The position numbers were made by a program, and so were the translations under genes. Below, in pieces: positions 24,991 through 35,700 of a stretch of 64,000 bases of DNA; position 1 is the first letter of the stretch, and each line of letters opens with the position of its first letter. Location: the NCBI GenBank assembly GCA_028752905.1, contig JAQNBH010000010.1, positions 17,959,922 to 18,023,921 on the forward strand. The letters are read 5' to 3'. The stretch comes from Cladorhizidae sp. MBARI D1340-BT2 (Eukaryota > Porifera > Demospongiae > Poecilosclerida > Cladorhizidae). The notes under the pieces were generated by a model, which saw only the letters and a list, made by a program, of their open reading frames with translations, was not told the origin of the DNA and did not search any database.

Positions 24991-25109
24991 GCCTACGACC
25001 ATACCACGTTGAGAACACCGGTTCTCGTCCGATCACCGAAGTTAAGCAGCGTTGGGCCTGCCCAGTACTTGGATGGGTGACCGCCTGGGAACAGCAGGTG
25101 TTGTAGGCT
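24991..25109 (+). rRNA. 5S rRNA: 5S rRNA, copy 18 (consensus)
   Basis: Identical to the consensus. Short-type spacer, G at -10. It lies between long-type units (17 and 19), so spacer types interleave. Confidence 0.97.
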
Positions 25110-26420
25110 TTTTGCTGGCCTCTCTCTTTTTTTTCTTCTCCTCTTACTTTGTGCAATAGTAATTCTACTCGGCAAGCGTAGAACCATGAATTCAGTCAGA
25201 CATTTGGCATTTGCACTTGGCTGAACAGTTGGATCAGGGAAAAACAACAGCATGTGCCAAGATTTTGTTTGCCATTGAACTTGGAGGGAAAAATTGGATA
25301 TATCGTATTTAAAAAATCGACCCATGCTGCTTCGACTACCTTCTGCCACCACTTGGTGATGTATAGAACTTGGAGGAAAACATGAAGGGAAAAATGAGCA
25401 CCACTGTGGATTGAACAAGCCTATCGATGTTTAGTTCTTTTACGCGTGGAGGGAATAAAGTTGGGCTGAAATGAAATAGTGCAGCTTGTACTTTCAAACA
25501 TGCCTTCTCTTGTGTGTTCTTAATTGAACGAGTTTTTATTCGGGGTAAAAGATTGGTTAACAAATGCCTCCACTGGAGTTGATTTCAGCCTTGTGTCATA
25601 CTCCACTTCTAGTCCACTTTGAAGGACAGGATATCTGAAAGTGAGGTCAGCTTTGATAGCTATAAAAAAAAAATGATTTAAAATTGTTAGAAATGGAAAA
25701 GAAAAAGGAAGAGTTGGAGCTTCACAGAGTCTTTTAAGATCTGTGACAAAGCCAAACTTATGATGTTATGTATATCACAAGTTCAAGTATTGAATGTACT
25801 CTCTGCTTCGACTAATACCAAGCTGATGTGTCATCTGATGGAGTTCTATATAGTGAAAATTGGGTACAGCATCATCATGTTTGCAGGGGATGCCTGAAGA
25901 TTGTGTCTCTAAAAACAACGAGGGCTGGTTTTGATCAGTGATAGTATCCTTAGTGTGAATGGTTACTATAGGGTTGATATTTCGTGGACTTTTTGCTCAT
26001 TTTTGTTTCCAATCTGGTCTAGAAGGGGTAAGGATCGTCACGTTTTGACCGTCACTGCGAAGTGAACTTCCAGGTAGTAGTTAGCAGTCCTAACGAAAGC
26101 TGATCTACTGTCCAGGAGAAATAGGCTGACCCTCAATTGATACTAGAACCTTGCGAATGACATAAGAACTTGGGGAAAAGAAGATGAAAAAATAGAGTGC
26201 ACAAAACATTAGTAACCGCTGTTGAATTGGAACAAGCCGGAAATCTGTCTCTTCTATATTATGAAACAGATGTTAAGACTTGTCACATTATGAAACAGAT
26301 GTTAAGAATAGTGTCATATTATGAAACAGATGTCATATTGAAGAGTTTTAACGCAGCGGTAAGAAAACATAGCTTGAAGAGAAAATGCATTTTATAAGTG
26401 ATGAAATGTGCTGTCTGGAT

Positions 26421-26539
26421 GCCTACGACCATACCACGTTGAGAACACCGGTTCTCGTCCGATCACCGAAGTTAAGCAGCGTTGGGCCTGCCCAGTACTT
26501 GGATGGGAGACCGCCTGGGAACAGCAGGTGTTGTAGGCT
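26421..26539 (+). rRNA. 5S rRNA: 5S rRNA, copy 19
   Basis: Full length with T88 to A in the C box (GGATGGGAGACC). The same GGGAGACC form is the normal C box of vertebrate 5S, so this change is probably tolerated. Long-type spacer, C at -10. Confidence 0.95.
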
Positions 26540-27794
26540 TTTTGCTGGCCTCTCTCTTTTTTTTCTTCTTCTTTTTCACCTCTTACTTTGTGTAATAGTA
26601 ATTCTACTCGGCAAGCGTAGAACCATGAATTCAGTCAGACATTTGGCATTTGCACTTGGCTGAACAGTTTGATCAGGGAAAAACAACAGCATGTGCCAAG
26701 ATTTTGTTTGCCATTGAACTTGGAGGAAAAAATTGGATATATCGTATTTAAAAAATCGACCCATGCTGCTTCGACTACCTTCTGCCACCACTTGGTGATA
26801 ATATATAGAACTTGGAGGAAAACATGAAGGGAAAAATGAGCACCACTGTGGATTGGAACAAGCCTATCGATGTTTAGTTCTTTTACGGGTGGAGGGAAGA
26901 AAGTTGGGCTGAAATGAAATAGTGCAGCTTGTACTTTCGAACATGCCTTCTCTTGTGTGTTCTTAATTGAACGAGTTTTTATTCGTGGTAAAAGATTGGT
27001 TAACAAATGCCTCCACTGGAGTTGATTTCAGCCTTGTGTCATACTCCACTTCTAGTCCACTTTGAAGCACAGGATATCTGAAAGTGAGGTCAGCTTTGAA
27101 AACTATATAAAAAAATGATTTAAAATTGTTAGAAATGGAAAAGAAAAAGGAAGAGTTGGAGATTCACAGAGTCTTTTAAGATCTGTGACAAAGCCAAACT
27201 TATGATATTATGTATATCACAAGTTCAAGTATTGAATGTACTCTCTGCTTCGACTAATACCAAGCTGATGTGTCATCTGATGGAGTTCTATATAGTGAAA
27301 ATTGGGTACAGCATCATCATGTTTGCAGGGGATGCCTGAAGATTGTGTCTCTAAAAACAACGAGGGCTGGTTTTGATCAGTGATAGTATCCTTAGTGTGA
27401 ATGGTTACTATAGGGTTGATATTTCGTGGACTTTTTGCTCATTTTTGTTTCCAATGCAAATTCTGGTCTAGAAGGGGTAAGGATCGTCACGTTTTGACCG
27501 TCACTGCGAAGTGAACTTCCAGGTACAAGTTAGTAGTCCTAACGAAAGCTGATCTACGGTCCAGGAGAAATTGGCTGACTCTCAATTGATACTTGATACT
27601 AGGACCTTGCGAATGATATAAGAACTTGGGGAAAAGAAGATGAAAAAAATAGAGTGCACAAAACATTAGTAACCGCTGTTGAATTGGAACAAGCCGGAAA
27701 TCTGTCTCTTCTAGAAGAGTTTTAACACAGCGGTGAGAAAACATAGCTTGAAGAGAAAATGCATTTTATAAGTGATGAAATGTGGTGTCTGGAT

Positions 27795-27913
27795 GCCTAC
27801 GACCATACCACGTTGAGAACACCGGTTCTCGTCCGATCACCGAAGTTAAGCAGCGTTGGGCCTGCCCAGTACTTGGATGGGTGACCGCCTGGGAACAGCA
27901 GGTGTTGTAGGCT
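27795..27913 (+). rRNA. 5S rRNA: 5S rRNA, copy 20 (consensus)
   Basis: Identical to the consensus. The upstream spacer has a 7-bp duplication (GATACTTGATACT near 27588). The downstream spacer has GAATGGTTATGAATGGTTAC near 28772 and lacks GCTCATT. Confidence 0.97.
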
Positions 27914-29254
27914 TTTTGCTGGCCTCTCTCTTTTTTTCCTTCTTCTTTTTCACCTCTTACTTTGTGCAATAGTAATTCTACTCGGCAAGCGTAGAACCAT
28001 GAATTCAGTCAGACATTTGGCATTTGCACTTGGCTGAACAATTTGATCAGGGAAAAACAACAGCATGTGCCAAGATTTTGTTTGCCATTGAACTTGGAGG
28101 AAAAAATTGGATATATCGTATTTAAAAAATCGACCCATGCTGCTTCGACTACCCTCTGCCACCACTTGGTGATAATATATAGAACTTGGAGGAAAACATG
28201 AAGGGAAAAATGAGCACCACTGTGGATTGGAACAAGCCTATCGATGTTTAGTTCTTTTACGCGTGGAGGGAATAAAGTTGGGCTGAAATGAAATAGTGCA
28301 GCTTGTACTTTCGAACATGCCTTCTCTTGTGTGTTCTTAATTGAACGAGTTTTTATTCGTGGTAAAAGATTGGTTAACAAATGCCTCCACTGGAGTTGAT
28401 TTCAGCCTTGTGTCATACTCCACTTCTAGTCCACTTTGAAGGACAGTATATCTGAAAGTGAGGTCAGCTTTGATAGCTATTAAAAAAAATGATTTAAAAT
28501 TGTTAGAAATGGAAAAGAAAAAGGAAGAGTTGGAGCTTCACAGAGTCTTTTAAGATCTGTGACAAAGCCAAACTTATGATATTATGTATATCACAAGTTC
28601 AAGTATTGAATGTACTCTCTGCTTCGACTAATACCAAGCTGATGTGTCATCTGATGGAGTTCTATATAGTGAAAATTGGGTACAGCATCATCATGTTTGC
28701 AGGGGATGCCTGAAGATTGTGTCTCTAAAAACAACGAGGGCTGGTTTTGATCAGTGATAGTATCCTTAGTGTGAATGGTTATGAATGGTTACTATAGGGT
28801 TGATATTTCGTGGACTTTTTTGTTTCCAATGCAAACAGAAATATGTCTGGTCTAGAAGGGGTAAGGATCGTCACGTTTTGACCGTCACTGCGAAGTGAAC
28901 TTCCAGGTACAAGTTAGTAGTCCTAACGAAAGCTGATCTACGGTCCAGGAGAAATTGGCTGACTCTCAATTGAAACTAGGACCTTGCGAATGACATAAGA
29001 ACTTGGGGAAAAGAAGATGAAAAAAATAGAGTGCACAAAACATTAGTAACCGCTGTTGAATTGGAACAAGCCGGAAATCTGTCTCTTCTATATTATGAAA
29101 CAGATGTTAAGACTGGTCACATTATGAAACAGATGTTAAGAATAGTGTCATATTATGAAACAGATGTCATATTGAAGAGTTTTAACGCAGCGGTAAGAAA
29201 ACATAGCTTGAAGAGAAAATGCATTTTATAAGTGATGAAATGTGCTGTCTGGAT

Positions 29255-29373
29255 GCCTACGACCATACCACGTTGAGAACACCGGTTCTCGTCCGATCAC
29301 CGAAGTTAAGCAGCGTTGGGCCTGCCCAGTACTTGGATGGGTGACCACCTGGGAACAGCAGGTGTTGTAGGCT
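29255..29373 (+). rRNA. 5S rRNA: 5S rRNA, copy 21
   Basis: Full length with G93 to A in the C box (GACCACCTGGG), shared with copy 22 at a spacing of 1442 bp. Long-type spacer, C at -10. Confidence 0.95.
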
Positions 29374-30696
29374 TTTTGCTGGCCTCTCTCTTTTTTTTCT
29401 TCTTCTTTTTCACCTCTTACTTTGTGCAATAGTAATTCTACTCGGCAAGCGTAGAACCATGAATTCAGTCAGACATTTGGCATTTGCACTTGGCTGAACA
29501 GTTGGATCAGGGAAAAACAACAGCATGTGCCAAGATTTTGTTTGCCATTGAACTTGGAGGAAAAAATTGGATATATCGTATTTAAAAAATCGACCCATGC
29601 TGCTTCGACTACCTTCTGCCACCACTTGGTGATAATATATAGAACTTGGAGGAAAACATGAAGGGAAAAATGAGCACCACTGTGGATTGGAACAAGCCTA
29701 TCGATGTTTAGTTCTTTTACGCGTGGAGGGAATAAAGTTGGGCTGAAATGAAATAGTGCAGCTTGTACTTTCGAACATGCCTTCTCTTGTGTGTTCTTAA
29801 TTGAACGAGTTTTTATTCGTGGTAAAAGATTGGTTAACAAATGCCTCCACTGGAGTTGATTTCAGCCTTGTGTCATACTCCACTTCTAGTCCACTTTGAA
29901 GGACAGGATATCTGAAAGTGAGGTCAGCTTTGATAGCTATAAAAAAAAATGATTTAAAATTGTTAGAAATGGAAAAGAAAAAGGAAGAGTTGGAGCTTCA
30001 CAGAGTCTTTTAAGATCTGTGACAAAGCCAAACTTATGATATTATGTATATCACAAGTTCAAGTATTGAATGTACTCTCTGCTTCGACTAATACCAAGCT
30101 GATGTGTCATCTGATGGAGTTCTATATAGTGAAAATTGGGTACAGCATCATCATGTTTGCAGGGGATGCCTGAAGATTGTGTCTCTAAAAACAACGAGGG
30201 CTGGTTTTGATCAGTGATAGTATCCTTAGTGTGAATGGTTACTATAGGGTTGATATTTCGTGGACTTTTTGCTCATTTTTGTTTCCAATCTGGTCTAGAA
30301 GGGGTAAGGATCGTCACGTTTTGACCGTCACTGCGAAGTGAACTTCCAGGTAGACGTTAGCAGTCCTAACGAAAGCTGATCTACTGTCCAGGAGAAATTG
30401 GCTGACCCTCAATTGATACTAGGACCTTGCGAATGACATAAGAACTTGGGGAAAAGAAGATGAAAAAATAGAGTGCACAAAACATTAGTAACCGCTGTTG
30501 AATTGGAACAAGCCGGAAATCTGTCTCTTCTATATTATGAAACAGATGTTAAGACTTGTCACATTATGAAACAGATGTTAAGAATAGTGTCATATTATGA
30601 AACAGATGTCATATTGAAGAGTTTTAACGCAGCGGTAAGAAAACATAGCTTGAAGAGAAAATGCATTTTATAAGTGATGAAATGTGCTGTCTGGAT

Positions 30697-30815
30697 GCCT
30701 ACGACCATACCACGTTGAGAACACCGGTTCTCGTCCGATCACCGAAGTTAAGCAGCGTTGGGCCTGCCCAGTACTTGGATGGGTGACCACCTGGGAACAG
30801 CAGGTGTTGTAGGCT
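30697..30815 (+). rRNA. 5S rRNA: 5S rRNA, copy 22
   Basis: Full length with the same G93 to A as copy 21. It is the last gene before LTR element 1. Its downstream spacer is cut by the element at 31896. Confidence 0.95.
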
Positions 30816-31891
30816 TTTTGCTGGCCTCTCTCTTTTTTTTCTTCTTCTTTTTCACCTCTTACTTTGTGCAATAGTAATTCTACTCGGCAAGCGTAGAACC
30901 ATGAATTCAGTCAGACATTTGGCATTTGCACTTGGCTGAACAGTTTGATCAGGGAAAAACAACAGCATGTGTCAAGATTTTGTTTGCCATTGAACTTGGA
31001 GGAAAAAATTGGATATATCGTATTTAAAAAATCGACCCATGCTGCTTCGACTACCTTCTGCCACCACTTGGTGATAATATATAGAACTTGGAGGAAAACA
31101 TGAAGGGAAAAATGAGCACCACTGTGGATTGGAACAAGCCTATCGATGTTTAGTTCTTTTACGCGTGGAGGGAATAAAGTTGGGCTGAAATGAAATAGTG
31201 CAGCTTGTACTTTCGAACATGCCTTCTCTTGTGTGTTCTTAATTGAACGAGTTTTTATTCGGGGTAAAAGATTGGTTAACAAATGCCTCCACTGGAGTTG
31301 ATTTCAGCCTTGTGTCATACTCCACTTCTAGTCCACTTTGAAGGATAGGATATCTGAAAGTGAGGTCAGCTTTGATAGCTATTAAAAAAAAATGATTTAA
31401 AATTGTTAGAAATGGAAAAGGAAAAGGAAGAGTTGGAGCTTCACAGAGTCTTTTAAGATCTGTGACAAAGCCAAACTTATGATGTTATGTATATCACAAG
31501 TTCAAGTATTGAATGTACTCTCTGCTTCGACTAATACCAAGCTGATGTGTCCTCTGATGGAGTTCTATATAGTGAAAATTGGGTACAGCATCATCATGTT
31601 TGCAGGGGATGCCTGAAGATTGTGTCTCTAAAAACAACGAGGGCTGGTTTTGATCAGTGATAGTATCCTTAGTGTGAATGGTTACTATAGGGTTGATATT
31701 TCGTGGACTTTTTTGTTTCCAATGCAAACAGAAATATGTCTGGTCTAGAAGGGGTAAGGATCGTCACGTTTTGACCGTCACTGCGAAGTGAACTTCCAGG
31801 TACAAGTTAGTAGTCCTAACGAAAGCTGATCTACGGTCCAGGAGAAATTGGCTGACTCTCAATTGATACTAGGACCTTGCGAATGACATAA

Positions 31892-31896
31892 GAACT
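31892..31896. repeat. Target-site duplication, left copy (GAACT)
   Basis: GAACT directly precedes the left LTR of element 1 and recurs at 37357-37361 right after the other LTR. The intact spacer elsewhere reads AAGAACTTGGGG at this place. Five bases is the usual duplication of Ty3-type integrases. Confidence 0.92.
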
Positions 31897-32086
31897 TAGT
31901 TAAGAGTAATACGCCGTCTCGTTGCCGATTCAAGAGGATTGAATATTGATATTGCAGGCATGAGATGTATGCATCAACTGAATGTATGTCAATCAGCATG
32001 CGTGAGGTAAGGGGTCATCAACGGGGTAAAGGTCCGTGCGTAGTGATGTGCATACATAGGTGTCTACTATAGGTAAGTATTGTCTA
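31897..32086 (-). repeat. Element 1, 3' LTR
   Basis: 190 bp. In sense it starts TAGACAATACT and ends CTTAACTA. It differs from the 5' LTR (37167-37356) at four positions. The boundary was fixed by the target duplication and by where the two LTRs stop matching. Confidence 0.93.
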
Positions 32087-32101
32087 TCTCCCCCCAAGTC
32101 C
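32087..32101 (-). promoter_or_regulatory. Element 1 polypurine tract
   Basis: In sense GGACTTGGGGGGAGA lies directly before the 3' LTR. It is the expected primer for plus-strand DNA synthesis. The tract and about 20 bp upstream of it are identical in element 2. Confidence 0.88.
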
Positions 32102-32123
32102 GACGTCAGGGGGACTGAGTTAG

Positions 32124-32783
32124 TTAGTTAGTAGATGTCTGTCCGTATCGTGCTATGGGCTTTGGTCCTCTCTTGCTCCTTCTGGGCCCGGGGGCAGGGG
32201 TGGGAGTCTTGGGGAGGGAGAGGGTGGGTATCTTGGCAAGATTTTTGGGGTCGGTTTGGATGGGGCGATGTGGGGGCGTCGGGGTACCGGCTACCGAGGC
32301 GTAAGAGCGCTGGTTGGCGGGTGTGGTGAGGAGTGGTGGTTTCTGGCTCGGTGTCTGGGCTGGAGGGCACATCGGGGTTGGAGGATGGATCTGGGGTGGG
32401 GCAGGGGGTTGGGGGGTAGGTGGTAAGTGGAATGGGATTGGTGGAGTGGGGGGATTGGGGATGGGTGGAAGTGCAGGCGGTATTGGCTGCGTTGGAGCTA
32501 GGTGGTCCGGCAGACGTCGCTTGAGCGGGTCGTCCGGTGGCGATGGGGGGCTGTTCTGTCGGCGGAGGAAACGACGATTCCGCATCGTCAGTCGGCCGTT
32601 GCCATCCATTCGTACCTGATATTGGTGGTACTGGAGCACTTCCACGACCACCCTAGTTTTGTCCCACTTCGTTGGGTGACGGCCTGTTTGGTTCTGGATG
32701 AAGACCTTGTCACCGCAACGAAGGGGGGAGAGGCCGCGGGAGTGCTCGTCCCATCGTGCTCGGCCCAGTGATTGGCGGCGGGA
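32124..32783 (-). pseudogene. Element 1 integrase C-terminus and Pro-rich tail (frameshifted part)
   Basis: These 219 codons continue the gag-pol reading after the frameshift near 32783. The first part (about 70 residues, with SPLRCGDKVFIQNQTGRHPTKW) matches the same part of element 2. It looks like the small beta-barrel DNA-binding module at the end of Ty3-type integrases (GPY/F region). After that comes a tail of about 120 residues very rich in Pro, then a basic segment (RRSKRGPKPIARYG) and the stop. I see no chromodomain. The strong G-richness of the + strand at 32160-32480 is the complement of this Pro-rich coding. Confidence 0.85.
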
Positions 32784-35700
32784 GTGCCTGGTCCCGGTGT
32801 TGCAGGCGTGTGTCGTTTTCCGCTGGCTGCCTGAGTCTGGCAGGTATGCCGGGGAGCAAGTCTCTGATGGGACGGCCGAAGAGGCACATGGCCGGTGACA
32901 TCTTGGTGTCCGGGCTGGGGCAATTCCGATATTGGAGGAGGGCCTTGAAAAATGGTGATTGGAGGGACCCGCCTGGGCCAGTGTTGCCAGCAATGAGGCG
33001 TTTAATCGTCTTCACCCCGGTCTCAGCCCGATTGTTGGCGTGCGGGTTGTATGCGGATGAGACACGGTGGTGGACGCCCCAGTTGGTCAGCAGCTCTCTG
33101 GTGGAGTGGGAGGCGAATTCGGGCCCGCCGTCGGAGGTGAGGGAGGCAGGGATGCCAAATGTGGCAAAGGTGTCACGGAGGATGATGGCGATGCCTGTGG
33201 CTCCATTGGTGGCGGGGGCAACGATTGGCCAGCCAGAGTACCGGTCGACCAGCACAAGATATGCGGATCCCTCGTGGTGGAAGAAATCCGCACAAATGTG
33301 CTGGAAGGGGTACTCTGGCTCCTCGGGTGTCGTTGAGGGCATTGCGGGCTGGGATGGGGCATTGCTGTGGCATGTGGTGCAGTTGTTTCTGGTGGCCGCG
33401 ATGTCAGTTGTCAGGCCTGGCCAGTATAGGGAGGATGTTGCTCGGGCCGTCATGCCACTGGTTCCTTGGTGTGCGGCGTGGAGGGCTGCGAGGCAGGTGG
33501 GTCGGAGGGAAGCAGGAATGACGACACGTTCCCCATAGCATATGACGCCGTCAATGATGGTGAGGATGTGGATGATGGGGAAGTAGGCCCGAATGGCTAT
33601 CGGTAGCATGTGCCTGGTATCGGGTGGCCCGTCCTCGATGTAGAACATCAGGTCCTGCATGGTGGTGTCTGAGGTGGTGGCAACCTGGAGTTGTTCCCAA
33701 CTGATGGGGATTGTGGATATCGCCGAACAGACTGCGGACGGGAGGCCGTCGTCCTCGTGGAGAGGGGGGGTGGCGCAGTGGATTGCCTCGATGGATGAGC
33801 TGGGGCTCCCTGGGCAGGCTGGGCTGGGGACTGCGATATCATCGGGGAGGTGGAGCCTTGGAGGTGTCCGAGTCCCGGATGGGTGGCGTGAGAGGGCATC
33901 GCTGGTGTGGTTTCTCACGCCGGGGATGTACACCATCCGGAACCGGTAGCGGAGGGTCTTCTCCTTGATGTTTCGGAGGCGTGGGTTTGGGATGTCCTCG
34001 AGGCAGCGATCACCGAAGAGCTTTAGCAGTGGTTTGTGGTCCACCGCTACAACGAGATCCCTGCACCCGAGGACAAAGTGGCGGGCCTTGTCGAGAGCAT
34101 CAGCTACCGCTAGGGCCTCTCCTTCCACCGGGGCATAGCGAGACTCCGCTGGGTGGGTAAAGCGCGAGCCCACCAGGGTGACGCGCCAACCGTCCTGGCA
34201 GCAGAACAAGTCACGGGATGGGCACCGGCAGTATTTTTGGAACAGCCAGAACCCGATCCCGTCCTTGCTCCAGTCGGTCGCCAGGCAGGTTGGGCGATCC
34301 TTGTCGAATATTCGGACACCGACCCTGATGCGCTCGCAGATGTGTAGCTTGGAGGCGGCGAATGCTTCGGCCAGCTCGTCAGTCCATGTGAACGGGGTTG
34401 AGGGCTTGAGAAGGGCTCGGAATGGGAGCATGGCCGCTGTCATTGCGAATGTGTATGACACCTGATTGACCAGGCCAAACCAGGCACGTATGTCAGTGAT
34501 GCTGGTGGGGGTGGGGAAATCCGTGATGGACTCTAGGTACTTGTTGGCTGGGCGTACCTCTGACGGGGTCACAGTGAACCCGGCAAACTCCACTGTGTCT
34601 TCTGCAAAGTGGAATTTGCGCGGGTTTAGGGTTATGCCATTCACGGCACAGATGTGGAGCCACTCAGTCGCCTGGTGGAAAGCTTCCATGATGTCGTCCG
34701 ACCAGAGCAGTGCATCATCGATGCACTTGGTCTTAGACACCACGTTGGCGATGAGGGCATCGTATCTGGCCGTGTAGGCGTCACCCGAGGCGATGTAGCC
34801 TTGGGGAGCGGTGAGGTATCTGTACCTGCCCCATGGGGTGATGAAGGTCGTAAAGTGGCGATCTCTCTCGTTCAGGGCCACAGAGTGGTAGCCATTCCAC
34901 GCGTCGAGGATGGTCTTCTTCGTTTGACGTGGAATGGCCCGGGCTTGGTGGAACGGGGAGGGGCAGTGGTGAGTCTCGCGCGTGGCGTGCTTGTTTAGGG
35001 GCTGGAAGTTGATGGTCCTCCTGAGCGACCCGTCCTTCTTGGTGCAGATTACCATACGGTGGCACCAAGTGACGGGCGTACCCAGGGGGACCCTCTCCAG
35101 CACGCCAAGGCGGACGTCCCGGTCGAGACCTGCCTTCACCTCATCCTGCCAATGGATGGGGATGGCGATGGGGGTGTGGCAGGGTTTGGGGATGGCAGTT
35201 GAATCAATGTTCAGGGATAGGGGGGGGCCAGACATCATGGGGAGGGGCTGGTGCTCACAGACATTGAACGCACTTGCTGAGTATAAGTCCAGCAAGTGGC
35301 GCTCAAGTCTGTGGCGGTTTTCCTCAGTGACTGGGAAGGGCAGGGAGGTTGGTCTGTCTGGGGGGGGTGCCCTGGTCGGGCATCTGCATGGTCTGGGTGG
35401 GGTGAGTACTGCTTTGCTCACCATGGATGGAGTGTAGGGTCCCGAGGGTCTGGCCTGCAGGTCCTGGACTTGCGATAGCGGCTGATCAGGGGTCGCCCAT
35501 GTCGACGCACAGAGAGGGAACCCCTCAGCGATCAGCCCAAGGTCAGTGCAAGTGGCCAGGCTCAGGTACAGCTTAGTCGCCAATGGGCTGAAATAGACCA
35601 TCTGCCAGGTCTCGCGGTCTGAGTGGCAGGATCTGATCCGGAGCGCAGCCCCGAGGATGGGTAGGTTGTTCCCGCTGGCGGAGCTCATCATGAGCGTGGC

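Larger units (their letters stand above)
1..31896 (+). repeat. 5S rDNA tandem array, block A (copies 1-22)
   Basis: Head-to-tail units of about 1353-1450 bp, each with one 119-nt 5S gene and about 1.25-1.3 kb of AT-rich spacer. The window opens inside a spacer (1-1152). I see no second RNA gene in the spacer: no U1, U2, U5 or U6 core, no tRNA B box, and no spliced-leader-like donor plus Sm site. Spacer landmarks recur in order: a pyrimidine tract after the gene, an A-run about 600-650 bp downstream (e.g. 462-472), a variable indel site (e.g. 811-836), and the upstream block that is either short or carries an extra 83 bp. The block ends at the GAACT target site of LTR element 1. Confidence 0.97.

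Noticed and set aside
1..31896. CRISPR-like array
   Set aside because: The repeats are 1.35-1.45 kb units holding a eukaryotic 5S gene, not short direct repeats with unique spacers.
32160..32480. G-rich + strand tract as a separate regulatory or G-quadruplex locus
   Set aside because: It is the complement of the Pro-rich tail of Gag-Pol, which explains the composition.
32124..32783. Chromodomain at the integrase C-terminus, as in many self-priming Tf1/sushi-like elements
   Set aside because: After the beta-barrel-like module only a Pro-rich, basic tail is present. No chromodomain aromatic pattern is visible in either element.
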